From the NCBI GenBank assembly GCA_013815685.1, contig JACDFR010000037.1, positions 1 through 44,151 of the forward strand: a stretch of DNA of 44,151 bases, given 5' to 3'. This document shows, piece by piece, positions 1-7,550 of this stretch (positions are counted from its first letter, which is position 1; each line of letters starts with the position of its first letter). The stretch comes from Ramlibacter sp. (GTDB lineage: Bacteria; Pseudomonadota; Gammaproteobacteria; Burkholderiales; Burkholderiaceae_C). The notes beneath the pieces were generated by a model. That model ran no database searches. It saw only the letters and a list, made by a program, of their open reading frames with translations, and was not told the origin of the DNA. Both the position numbers and the translations under genes were made by a program.

Positions 1-939
1 GTCTCGGGCGACGGCGACGCTCGCGCCAGGCGCCTGGCGTACCTCACGGTGCTGCTGCCCACGGTGGGCTTCTTCGCAGCGATCGCATTCAGCCTGGCAT
101 TCGGCTTCCGCGCACGCGACCTGGTCCTCTTTCTGGCGATGTACGCGCTCACCTGCTTCGGCGTGGAGGGGGGCCTGCACAGGCTGTTCTCGCACCGATC
201 CTACAAGGTGCCGGAGTGGCTGCGCGCGCTGATCGGCGTCCTCGGTTGCATGGCTGCGCAGGGACCCATCCTGTTCTGGGCGGCCACCCACCGCATGCAC
301 CACACTTTCACCGACACGCCGGACGATCCACATTCGCCCCGGCCGAGTGAAGCCGGCTTGGGCGCTCGGCTGCGCAGCCTGTGGCATGGCCACGTGGGAT
401 GGCTTTTTAGCGTGCGTCGCGACAACTGGGCGGCCTTCGTTCCAGACCTGTTCGAAAGCCGCCTGATCCTGTGGGTGAACCTGCATTACCTGAACTGGGT
501 GCTGCTCGGCCTCGCGATTCCCGCCGCGATCGGCGGCGCGCTGGGCGGCTGGCCGGGCGCGGCCGGAGGCTTCCTCTGGGGCGGCCTCGCGCGCATCTTC
601 GTGCTGGACCACGTGACCTGGGCAGTGAACTCCCTGTGCCACACCGTGGGCCGCAGGCCGTACGCCACTAAGGAGCACAGCACCAACCTGTTCTGGCTGG
701 CACTGCCATCCGGGGGCGGCAGTTGGCACAACAACCATCACGCCCATCCCGCGCTGGCTTGCAACGATTACCATCCCTGGCAGCTGGACCCATCCGCATG
801 GGCGATCCGCCTGCTCGGGCGCCTGGGCCTGGCTTGCGACATCCGGCAACTGCCGGCCTCCGCCAGCAGCGGGCCCGCGTCCCATCCCGTCCCGTCCCGT
901 CCAACACTAACATCAAGGAGTGGCTGTGAGCATCAATGA
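1..939 (+). CDS. Acyl-CoA/acyl-ACP delta-9-type membrane desaturase (5' partial), polyyne cluster
   Basis: Membrane di-iron fatty acid desaturase of the stearoyl-CoA (delta-9) type. All metal-binding motifs are present: HRLFSH (HX4H), HRMHH (HX2HH), an NSLCH motif and HNNHH. Hydrophobic stretches flank them. The frame is open to the first base. Alignment by eye with the next gene, which resembles it throughout, suggests roughly 45 N-terminal residues lie upstream, so the GTG at 49 is probably not the true start. The stop overlaps the next gene by 14 nt, implying translational coupling. In known polyyne clusters two such desaturases precede the ACP and act on an ACP-bound chain; that role is inferred from context here. 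An ordinary lipid desaturase is the alternative. Confidence 0.9.
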   Translation, partial: VSGDGDARARRLAYLTVLLPTVGFFAAIAFSLAFGFRARDLVLFLAMYALTCFGVEGGLHRLFSHRSYKVPEWLRALIGVLGCMAAQGPILFWAATHRMHHTFTDTPDDPHSPRPSEAGLGARLRSLWHGHVGWLFSVRRDNWAAFVPDLFESRLILWVNLHYLNWVLLGLAIPAAIGGALGGWPGAAGGFLWGGLARIFVLDHVTWAVNSLCHTVGRRPYATKEHSTNLFWLALPSGGGSWHNNHHAHPALACNDYHPWQLDPSAWAIRLLGRLGLACDIRQLPASASSGPASHPVPSRPTLTSRSGCEHQ

Positions 940-1927
940 CATAACGGTGAACAGGATCGGCGGCGGCGCCATCCATGCGGGCCCGAGGGCAGACTCGCCC
1001 GCGGACAAGCCAATGCTGCACAAGGTGGGCGTCAGCCCGCTGGTTGGCAGGAGCGCGCGACAGAAGCAGATGACGGCCTTCGCGATGATGGCCATTCCCT
1101 TCGTGGGTTTCCTGCTGTGCCTGCTGTGGATGTACCAAGGCCGGGCGACTGCGGCGGACTACTGGCTGTTCGGCGTGTTCTATTTCCTGCACATGGCCGG
1201 CATCACGGTGGGCTTCCATCGCTACCTGGCGCACAAGACCTTCAGCACTTCCAAGGTGTTCGAAGCCTTCCTGATGATCTGCGGCTCCACGGCGGGGCAG
1301 GGGCCCATCATGTTCTGGGTCACCACGCACCGGCGCCACCACACCTTCAGCGACCGGCCGGGCGACCCCCATTCGCCCAACCTCATGGGCGAAGGCCTGT
1401 TCGCCAAGATCAAGGGCCTGTGGCATGCCCACATGCCCTGGATGATGGACAAGGAAGTGTCGGTGTGGACGGTGTTCGCGCCGGACGTCCTGTCCAGCCG
1501 CAGGCTGTTTTTCTACCACCGCACCTATTTCTGGTGGCTCATCATGGGCTTGGCCCTGCCCGCGCTATTGGGCGGGCTGATCGGTGGGTCGACCGAGTCG
1601 GCCATCGGCGGCTTCTTGTTTGGCGGCCTTGGCCGCATGTTCCTGGCCAACCAGGCGGCTTGGTGCGTGGGCTCGGTATCCCACATGATTGGGAGCCGCC
1701 CCTTCAAAACCAACGACTCCAGCGCCAACAACTGGAGTGTCGCCATCTTCACCTTCGGTGAAGGACTGCAGAACAACCACCATGCGTTTCCGGGCTCCTA
1801 CCGGCACGGGATGGTGTGGTGGGAACCCGATCTCAGCGGCTGGCTGATCAAGCTGCTGTCGATGGTGGGCGTGGTCTGGGACCTCAAGCATCCCGACGCC
1901 CAGACCATCGCGCGCGCCCGCGTCTGA
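926..1927 (+). CDS. Second delta-9-type membrane desaturase with altered metal-ligand motifs, polyyne cluster
   Basis: Membrane desaturase of 333 residues, resembling the preceding gene. The GTG at 926 is chosen because AAGGAG (915-920) sits 5 nt upstream; the in-frame GTG at 920 overlaps that site. Histidine boxes HRYLAH (about residue 98) and HRRHH (about 135) are intact. The third box reads QNNHH (about 282) instead of HNNHH, and the family's NSxxH motif reads GSVSH (about 249), so two positions that normally help hold the di-iron centre are changed. The first desaturase keeps both. In polyyne clusters paired desaturases convert single bonds to double and triple bonds. Whether this copy is an acetylenase, a partner subunit or inactive cannot be told from sequence. 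Confidence 0.9.
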   Translation: MSINDITVNRIGGGAIHAGPRADSPADKPMLHKVGVSPLVGRSARQKQMTAFAMMAIPFVGFLLCLLWMYQGRATAADYWLFGVFYFLHMAGITVGFHRYLAHKTFSTSKVFEAFLMICGSTAGQGPIMFWVTTHRRHHTFSDRPGDPHSPNLMGEGLFAKIKGLWHAHMPWMMDKEVSVWTVFAPDVLSSRRLFFYHRTYFWWLIMGLALPALLGGLIGGSTESAIGGFLFGGLGRMFLANQAAWCVGSVSHMIGSRPFKTNDSSANNWSVAIFTFGEGLQNNHHAFPGSYRHGMVWWEPDLSGWLIKLLSMVGVVWDLKHPDAQTIARARV

Positions 1928-1960
1928 GATGACCGACTCTGTCTTTGAAAACGTTTTGCT

Positions 1961-1967
1961 AAGGAGG
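1961..1967 (+). promoter_or_regulatory. Strong ribosome binding site of the ACP gene
   Basis: AAGGAGG lies 5 nt before the ATG at 1973. It is the best Shine-Dalgarno match in this operon and follows a 45-nt spacer, the widest gap among the first five genes. This fits a carrier protein needed in excess over its enzymes. Confidence 0.7.
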
Positions 1968-1972
1968 AGAAA

Positions 1973-2305
1973 ATGGAACAAGTCCAAAAAAGCGCCGGGT
2001 TGCTCGGTTTCTTGAAGAAGTTCGGCGGCGAGGCAAAGGCGCCCGAGCCGCTGAGCGCGGCCGTGATCCGCGACTGGCTGGTGCGCCGGCTGGCCAAGCA
2101 GCTCTCCATGCCGCCCTCGGAAATCGATACCTCGCAGTCGTTCCCGTCCTATGGACTGGACTCTCTGGTGGCGGTGCAGGTGTCCGGCGACCTGGAGAAA
2201 CTCGTCGAGCAGCGCCTGTCGCCCGCGCTGCTGTTCGAATACTCCAGCATCGATGCCCTGACCAACCACCTGGTGGCCGAGCTCAGGCTGCCGGAAACCG
2301 CCTGA
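1973..2305 (+). CDS. Stand-alone acyl carrier protein, polyyne cluster
   Basis: Acyl carrier protein of 110 residues. The phosphopantetheine attachment motif GLDSL has its serine at about residue 64. About 28 extra residues precede the carrier fold, as in PKS/FAAL-associated carriers rather than housekeeping AcpP (about 78 residues). A strong Shine-Dalgarno site precedes it. It sits between the paired delta-9-type desaturases and a third desaturase, the order desaturase-desaturase-ACP-desaturase-hydrolase that marks bacterial polyyne clusters. The likely role is to carry the acyl chain while the desaturases act. The ligase expected to load it is not in the window. Confidence 0.93.
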   Translation: MEQVQKSAGLLGFLKKFGGEAKAPEPLSAAVIRDWLVRRLAKQLSMPPSEIDTSQSFPSYGLDSLVAVQVSGDLEKLVEQRLSPALLFEYSSIDALTNHLVAELRLPETA

Positions 2306-2320
2306 GCCGAGGGAGATTCC

Positions 2321-3424
2321 ATGCAACAACTGCAAAGACTCCCGAGCAGCCCGGGCGCTGACTACGCCGCCTTGATGGCGCGCGCTAACGCGGTCAAGGA
2401 CGAGCGCCTGGCCGAAGCCATCCCCAAGGAGCTGCTGGTGCCCAAGGCCTGGCGGGGTCTCCTGGGCTTCGCGATCAGCTACGCCCTGTACGCGGGCGCG
2501 ATCGTGGGCGTGGCGTTCGTGCCGCACTGGTTGCTCTACATCCCGCTGTGGATCGTGGCCGGCCTGGGCGGCTGGGGCCTGCACTGCATCGCGCACGATT
2601 GCGGCCACAACTCGTTCTCGCGTTCCAAGACGCTGAATGTCGTCGTCGGCCACCTCGCGCTGCTGCCGCTGATCTACCCGTTCTTCGCGTGGAAGCACGT
2701 GCACAACCTGCACCACATGCACACCAACAGCCTGGAGCTGGACACCGACTGGCGACCCCTGTCGCGCGCGGTGTACAAACGCCTGTCGCTGGGGGATCGC
2801 ATCGTGTATATGGGCACGCGCTCCTGGGCGTTCTGGGCGGGCACCGTCAATTACTGGGTGGTCTCCGGCATCCGCCCCGGCTTCTTCCCCAAGAAGAGCA
2901 TGCGGGCGCAGGCCTGGCTGTCTATGGCCTTCGTGGGCGTGGCGCTGGCCGCGTACACGGCGGCGCTGGTGCACTTCACCGGCTGGACTGGCGTGCTGCT
3001 GTATTTCGTCGCGCCCTGGCTCGCGACGCACGCGTGGTTCAGCGCCACCACGCTGATGCACCACACCACCAATGAGCTGCCGTTCCTTACCTCCAACGAC
3101 TGGAACGCGAACGCGAGCCGCCTGCTGCTGACCACGGACTACGTCTATCCAAAGTGGCTGCTGTTCCTGACGCACAACATTTCCATCCACACGGCACACC
3201 ACGTCGCGCCCATCGTGCCCTTCTACAACTTGCCCAAGGCGCAGGCGGCGTTAAAAAAGGCCTATCCGGGCATGCTGCGTGAGAGGAAGTTCAGCTTTGT
3301 CACGCTCTGGCATATCGTGCGCGACTGCCATTTCTACGACGAGCGCACCGGCTACTACGTCTCGCGGTCGGCGCCGGATGGCTACGCCGGCGGGCCCGAG
3401 CCCAGGCTGGCGGCGCGGGAGTGA
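2321..3424 (+). CDS. DesA-type membrane fatty acid desaturase, polyyne cluster
   Basis: Membrane desaturase of 367 residues from a different subfamily than the first two (acyl-lipid/omega-type). Its three boxes are HDCGH (residues 92-96), HNLHH (128-132) and HTAHH (290-294). Hydrophobic segments lie at about 46-85, 105-122 and 196-237. The ATG at 2321 follows GGGAG. The gene begins 15 nt after the ACP stop, and its stop lies right before the hydrolase start. In related clusters a desaturase in this position completes the conjugated triple-bond system, sometimes with a terminal alkyne; the exact reaction here is inferred. Confidence 0.92.
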   Translation: MQQLQRLPSSPGADYAALMARANAVKDERLAEAIPKELLVPKAWRGLLGFAISYALYAGAIVGVAFVPHWLLYIPLWIVAGLGGWGLHCIAHDCGHNSFSRSKTLNVVVGHLALLPLIYPFFAWKHVHNLHHMHTNSLELDTDWRPLSRAVYKRLSLGDRIVYMGTRSWAFWAGTVNYWVVSGIRPGFFPKKSMRAQAWLSMAFVGVALAAYTAALVHFTGWTGVLLYFVAPWLATHAWFSATTLMHHTTNELPFLTSNDWNANASRLLLTTDYVYPKWLLFLTHNISIHTAHHVAPIVPFYNLPKAQAALKKAYPGMLRERKFSFVTLWHIVRDCHFYDERTGYYVSRSAPDGYAGGPEPRLAARE

Positions 3425-3426
3425 CC

Positions 3427-4380
3427 ATGACGAACACTTCCGACGTGCAAGCCCGCGCCTTCGCCGCTCCGCCCAACGAGGGCGGTGCCCAGCAGGCGCC
3501 CTTCAGCTTCAACCCGCGGGCCGCCCTGTACCGGGCTGGCTCGGTGCTCGCGCCGGGACTCACCGGGCGTATCGCCACGCGCATGTTCAGCCGCTCGCGC
3601 ACCGGCAGGCCCCGTGGCGACTATCCGGTGCCGCTGGGCGCCCGCCGCTTCGACATAGACGATGCCGACGTGCAGGCCGGCTACCTGTGGCCGGCCGAAG
3701 GCCCGACCGTATTTCTCATCCACGGCTGGTCGGCCGACAGTGCCAGCATGCTGGGCTTCGTGCGGCCGCTGCTGAAGGAAGGCTTCCAGGTGGCCACCTT
3801 CGACGCGCCGGGCCACGGCGCCTCGCGCGGCCCGACCACCACCATGAGCCGATTCGTGCAGGCGGGCGTGCAGGCGGTGCGCGCGCTGGGGAACGTCCAG
3901 TTCCTGGTCGGCCACTCGCTGGGAGCGATTGCCGCCGCGGCAGTGGCTGCGCGGGTGCGCGAGGAGCAGGGCGTGCGCATCCGCGCCATCGGCATGGTGG
4001 CCGCACCCACCTCGCTGTCCAATGTGCTGGAGATCTGGGCCTCGGCCGAGGGCCAGCAACTGCCGCGCGGCACGCGCGACCTCATCTACGCGCACTTGCA
4101 TCGCGACAACGGCGTGCCCGTCAGTCACTGGGACATCCCGGCACTGTCGCGCGGCGCGCAGATCCCCACCGTGGTGCTGCACGACCAGGCCGACCCCGTG
4201 GTGCCGTTCTCCTGCGCCGAGCACCTGCGAGCCCAACTGGGGGCCGTGCTGGAGCGCACCGCCGGCTACGGCCACAGTCGCATCCTGGCCTCGGCCGAGG
4301 CCAAGGCGGTGATCGTCGATTTCCTGATGACGCACAACGCGCCGAGCCAACCCGAAGAAAAGGTGGAGACCGATGTCTGA
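3427..4380 (+). CDS. Alpha/beta hydrolase (probable polyyne-releasing thioesterase)
   Basis: Alpha/beta-hydrolase fold protein of 317 residues from the ATG at 3427, which has GGGAG 5 nt upstream; a GTG at 3421 overlapping the previous stop is possible. Visible elements are an oxyanion-region HGW after a beta strand, the nucleophile elbow GHSLG (serine about 164), an acid in DQADPVVP and the catalytic histidine in YGHS. Its place directly after desaturase-desaturase-ACP-desaturase matches the hydrolase of polyyne clusters, inferred to release the acyl chain from the ACP as free acid. It overlaps the rubredoxin gene by 8 nt. Confidence 0.85.
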   Translation: MTNTSDVQARAFAAPPNEGGAQQAPFSFNPRAALYRAGSVLAPGLTGRIATRMFSRSRTGRPRGDYPVPLGARRFDIDDADVQAGYLWPAEGPTVFLIHGWSADSASMLGFVRPLLKEGFQVATFDAPGHGASRGPTTTMSRFVQAGVQAVRALGNVQFLVGHSLGAIAAAAVAARVREEQGVRIRAIGMVAAPTSLSNVLEIWASAEGQQLPRGTRDLIYAHLHRDNGVPVSHWDIPALSRGAQIPTVVLHDQADPVVPFSCAEHLRAQLGAVLERTAGYGHSRILASAEAKAVIVDFLMTHNAPSQPEEKVETDV

Positions 4381-4555
4381 GACCGGGACGCAGAAGGTCC
4401 TGATCTGCCTGGTGTGCGGCTGGGTGTATTCTGAAGCGGAGGGCGACCCGACTTCGGGTATCGCGCCCGGAACGGCCTGGAACGACGTGCCCGACAACTG
4501 GCTCTGCCCCGAATGCGGGGTGGGCAAGTTAGATTTCACCCTCATCGAACTTTGA
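4373..4555 (+). CDS. Rubredoxin
   Basis: One-iron electron carrier of 60 residues with the two expected knuckles, CLVCG near residue 12 and CPECG near residue 45, and the family residues GDP and NDVPDNW between them. The ATG lies inside the end of the hydrolase gene (8-nt overlap), so the two are co-translated. In this position it is a natural electron donor to the di-iron desaturases or to the Rieske oxygenase encoded next. No rubredoxin reductase is seen in the operon. Confidence 0.95.
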   Translation: MSETGTQKVLICLVCGWVYSEAEGDPTSGIAPGTAWNDVPDNWLCPECGVGKLDFTLIEL

Positions 4556-4572
4556 ACAAGCAAGGAGAAGAC

Positions 4573-5622
4573 ATGTTCGTCCAGAACCAGTGGTACATCG
4601 CGGCGCTCTCGCACGAGATCGAGCAAGGCCCGTTCGCCCGCAAGATATGCAACCAGCAGATCGTGTTCTACCGTACCCGCGGCGGCGAGCTCACGGCGCT
4701 GCCCGATCGCTGCCCGCACCGGCAGGTGCCGCTATCCAAGGGCTGCGTGGTGGGCGACAACCTCCGTTGCGCCTACCACGGAATGGAGTTCTCGCCGCTG
4801 GGCCAATGCGTGCACATCCCCAGCCAGTCGGTCATCCCCGAGCGGGCGCACCTCCAGCGCTACACGGTCGCCGAACAGCACGGCATGGTCTGGGTGTGGA
4901 TCGGGAAGGAGCATCCCACCAAGCTGCCCGACATCCCCGAGTTCGCGGTCTGCTCGTCAAAGGAGCATGTGGGCAGCATGCTGTATGCCCACGCGAACAC
5001 CGACTACAAGCTGGGCGTGGACAACTTCCTGGACGCGTCGCATGTTCTGTTCGTGCACCCCAGCACCGTCGCTTCGGAGGCAGTGACCGCGGCGCGCACC
5101 GAGCTGTTCGTCAAGGACGACGAGGTGCGGGTGCGGCGCACGATGCCCGGCGAGGCCTGCTCGCCGATGTTCAAGGCCATCCTCAAGGTCGACACCATCG
5201 ACCGTGTTCAGGACTCGGTGTTCCGCCCGGTGGGCCACACCTGGATCGACACCACCGTGACGCTGCCCGGTGTGGAGAACGGCCCGGTGATCCGCACGCG
5301 CACCTTCGGCTTGTTCACGCCCGAGACGGAATCGACCTGCCACCTCTGGGCCGGCTTGTACCGCAACTTCGCCCTGGACCACGCGCCTATGAGCCAGCTG
5401 GTCGCGCAGCAGATCCAGCAGACCATCGACGAGGACGTGCGCATCTGCGAGGAAGTGCAGCGGAACTGGGACGACAGCGTGCCCATCACCCACTTGGTGG
5501 TCGACAAAGCTTGCCTGGCCGCGCGCCAAATTCTCAGGCGCCTTGGCGAAGGGCGCCCCAGCGGCGAATCCGCAGCCCGGTTCCGGCAAATGGAATCCCA
5601 TGACGAGGCGCACGCGCGCTAG
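4573..5622 (+). CDS. Rieske non-haem iron oxygenase, alpha subunit (VanA-like)
   Basis: Ring-hydroxylating-type oxygenase alpha subunit of 349 residues. The ATG at 4573 is chosen for AAGGAG at 4562-4567. The N-terminal Rieske [2Fe-2S] site is complete: CPHR (Cys47, His49) and CAYHG (Cys66, His69). The mononuclear iron site is recognisable as NFLDASH then VH (about Asp154, His157, His162). Length and layout fit the single-component VanA/pheophorbide-oxygenase group, which needs a separate reductase; none is adjacent. It starts 17 nt after rubredoxin in the polyyne operon, so an inferred role is hydroxylation or demethylation-like tailoring of the acyl product. Confidence 0.9.
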   Translation: MFVQNQWYIAALSHEIEQGPFARKICNQQIVFYRTRGGELTALPDRCPHRQVPLSKGCVVGDNLRCAYHGMEFSPLGQCVHIPSQSVIPERAHLQRYTVAEQHGMVWVWIGKEHPTKLPDIPEFAVCSSKEHVGSMLYAHANTDYKLGVDNFLDASHVLFVHPSTVASEAVTAARTELFVKDDEVRVRRTMPGEACSPMFKAILKVDTIDRVQDSVFRPVGHTWIDTTVTLPGVENGPVIRTRTFGLFTPETESTCHLWAGLYRNFALDHAPMSQLVAQQIQQTIDEDVRICEEVQRNWDDSVPITHLVVDKACLAARQILRRLGEGRPSGESAARFRQMESHDEAHAR

Positions 5623-5672
5623 CCACGACTTTCCGCAGCTCCAACTTCACTTTGTTTCTCCTAGGAAAACCA

Positions 5673-6449
5673 ATGGAACCTCTCCGTCCCGAACAAGCAG
5701 CCAGGCTGTTTCTTCGTCCCGCTCGCAAAGCCGACGCGCCCAGCGGCCCGCCTTTTCCGGATGCCCAGCGCACCGATCTCGACTTCGAAGGCGCCAAGGT
5801 CGCGCTGTGGCAGGCGGGTGCAGGACCAACGGTGTTGGTCCTGCACGGCTGGGAAGGAACGGCCGCGGACATGCGGCCGTTCATCCTCGGTCTGCTGGAG
5901 TCGCGATTCCGGGTGCTGGCGCTGGAGTTCCCGGGCCATGGCGCTTCAGAAGGCAAGAGCACATCGCTTTTTCAATGCACCCGAGCCGTGAACCAGGCCA
6001 TCGCGCACTTCGGGCCGGTCCACGCGATCCTTGCCCACTCCGTGGGTTGTGCCGTGGCGGTAGAGGCGATGAAAGCCGGCGCCAGGCCCAAGGCGGCAGT
6101 CTTGATCTCCACGCCCGCACGCTACAAGGATTACGTGATGCAGTTCGGCTCGCTCGCCGGGCTCGACGGGGAAGGCATAAAGCAAATGATCGAGGAGCTG
6201 CGCAAGCTCGATGTGGACGTGAGCGCTATCAATACGCCGGAAGCCGTGAAGACACTGGACGTGCCGGCGCTGCTGATTCACTCGGATGACGACCGCATCA
6301 TCCCGCAGGCCCTTGGGCGGGAAGTGGCGAACGCCTGGCCGGGTGCCAAGTTCATGTCGGTGAGCGGCCTCGGCCATCGCAAGATCCTGTCGGCGCCCAG
6401 CGTGGTGGACGCCAGCGTATCCTTCTTGCAAGGGCAACTGGCCCCATAG
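5673..6449 (+). CDS. Second alpha/beta hydrolase of the polyyne operon
   Basis: Alpha/beta-hydrolase of 258 residues. The ATG at 5673 follows AGGA and is preferred over a TTG at 5652. Motifs are HGWEG, a nucleophile elbow AHSVG (serine about 123; the first glycine of GxSxG is alanine), the acid in SDDDRIIP and the catalytic histidine in GLGHRKIL. It resembles the hydrolase at 3427 in layout but lacks about 45 N-terminal residues. It lies 50 nt after the Rieske gene, the last gene before the mobile-element remnant. Thioesterase, editing or self-protection roles are possible; none can be fixed. Confidence 0.85.
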   Translation: MEPLRPEQAARLFLRPARKADAPSGPPFPDAQRTDLDFEGAKVALWQAGAGPTVLVLHGWEGTAADMRPFILGLLESRFRVLALEFPGHGASEGKSTSLFQCTRAVNQAIAHFGPVHAILAHSVGCAVAVEAMKAGARPKAAVLISTPARYKDYVMQFGSLAGLDGEGIKQMIEELRKLDVDVSAINTPEAVKTLDVPALLIHSDDDRIIPQALGREVANAWPGAKFMSVSGLGHRKILSAPSVVDASVSFLQGQLAP

Positions 6450-6466
6450 CGGCCACATGGCATCGA

Positions 6467-6532
6467 GTAGGGCGAGGGGTTACCCCCTCAGCCCTCTCAC
6501 ACCACCGTACGTGCGGTTCCGCATACGGCGGT
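6467..6532 (-). ncRNA. Group II intron 3' end: domain V- and VI-like hairpins
   Basis: Minus-strand RNA. A hairpin with arms ACCGCCGTATGCGG and GCACGTACGGTGGT (6501-6532) carries the GTATGC...GCACGTAC signature of bacterial intron domain V. The base triple near its foot reads CGC, as reported for class C introns. It is followed by a GC-rich hairpin (6467-6497, GAGGGG-GTAA-CCCCTC inner stem) in the place of domain VI. The terminal bases AC at 6467 fit a 3' splice boundary. The bulged base in the last stem is T rather than the usual A, so branching may be lost. It lies 17 nt after the last polyyne-operon stop. Confidence 0.65.
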
Positions 6533-7550
6533 TCAAACAGAACGCTGGAGATGCTGGTGAGTTGCCACCAGCGAGACCAGCCCAAGTTGCGTGAAGTATC
6601 TGGGCGGCAGCGCTGCGACCATGTGCTTGGCCCCGGCATTCACCAGGGCCCCCGCCCATTGACGCTGGACTTCCATGCGCGTTGGGCGTCAAGCCCGTGG
6701 GCGCGCAATTTCGCCTCCCGCGTCCGCGGGCGCTTCCACTGTCGCCAGACGATGCTGCGCAGCCGCCGCCTCAGCCAGAAATCAAGCTCCTCGATGGGAC
6801 GCCGGCTCTGGGTGAGGCTGAAGTAATTCATCCAGCCCCGCAGTAGCGGGTTCATCGATTCAACCTATTTTCCTCAGTTGCCGCAGGTGCAGATCGCCGC
6901 AAAGCAAGTACTGGAGCGGCTTTCAAGCAGGCTAATGGTGCTGCGCCGCAGTTCCAAAATTGGTTGCGGCACGTTCCCGAAAATGCTCAATGGCGACGAC
7001 AGCTTGGCTGATCTTTATGCCGTCAACTGAGGAAAATAGGTTCAATGATCCGCAGCAGTGACCTGCCCCGGCCTTGACGGCACAGCTCGCGTATGCGCCC
7101 TTTCAGACGCTCGATGCTCTGCTTGGCAATGCGGATGGTCGCGGCATGTTTGGCTGTAACGCTATAGCCCAGGAACTTGCGCTCCCAGGGCCGCGCCACA
7201 GCGCTTTTGGCCTCGTTCACGGTAAGTTTGAGGCGCTTTGCAAGAAAGCTCCTCAGCCCTGCCATGATGCGTTGGCCCGCCCGCTGACTGCTCACGTACA
7301 CATTGCAGTCATCCGCAAACCGGCAGAACGACAGCTTGCGCGCTTCCAGTTCGCGGTCCAGGTCCGTCAGCAGGATGTTCGACAGCAGCGGCGACAGGGG
7401 GCCGCCTTGCGGCGTATCCTGCGTTCGGGCCGTCTCCACCCCGCCAGCCATCATCCCGGCTTGGAGAAACCTGCGGATGAGGCGTAGTACTCGCCTGTCC
7501 TCGATCCTGCGCGCCACCCGCGCCATCAGCACATCGTGATTGACCCGGTC
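6533..7550 (-). pseudogene. Group II intron reverse transcriptase/maturase, disrupted
   Basis: Three in-order pieces of one protein on the minus strand. Piece 1 (7550 to 7046) starts DRVNHDVL and carries the PQGGPLSPLLSN motif and the catalytic FADD (YADD variant, about 7308-7319). Piece 2 (about 6858 to 6641) is the thumb/maturase region, MNPLLRGWMNYF onward. Piece 3 (about 6640 to 6533), NAGAKHM to the stop, is in another frame; the junction TGGTGAATGCC suggests one lost G from a TGGTGGAATGCC original. Pieces 1 and 2 are separated by the inverted-repeat element; removing it and one target copy rejoins them in frame as R-I-I-E-S-M-N. The N-terminal part of the enzyme is absent. Confidence 0.88.
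6864..7040. mobile_element. 177-bp MITE-like element with 17-bp terminal inverted repeats
   Basis: The ends are perfect 17-bp inverted repeats: CCTATTTTCCTCAGTTG (6864-6880) and its reverse complement (7024-7040). Both sides carry TTCAA (6859-6863 and 7041-7045), a 5-bp target duplication. It interrupts the intron reverse transcriptase, and its exact excision restores the frame, which confirms both boundaries. The inside holds no complete gene. One plus-strand frame stays open through most of it and ends about 10 nt before the right end, so it may be an internally deleted derivative of a longer transposon. Its family is not recognised. Confidence 0.8.

Larger units (their letters stand above)
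6467..7550 (-). mobile_element. Remnant of a group II intron, 5' truncated
   Basis: Minus-strand retroelement remnant: a broken reverse transcriptase/maturase gene (6533-7550) followed by intron domain V/VI-like RNA (6467-6532). Homology ends abruptly at about 7550 in the middle of the reverse transcriptase domain, so RT domain 0, early RT motifs and the intron's 5' RNA domains are missing. A 177-bp inverted-repeat element has inserted inside it. The copy is decayed and not autonomous. Confidence 0.8.

Noticed and set aside
885..905. Triple TCCCG run near the end of the first desaturase
   Set aside because: Too short and within coding sequence; most likely chance or simple slippage with no separate role.
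1565..3202. Long open frame (545 codons) on the minus strand
   Set aside because: Antisense to two desaturases and the ACP; no recognisable protein pattern, and long antisense frames are expected in GC-rich DNA.
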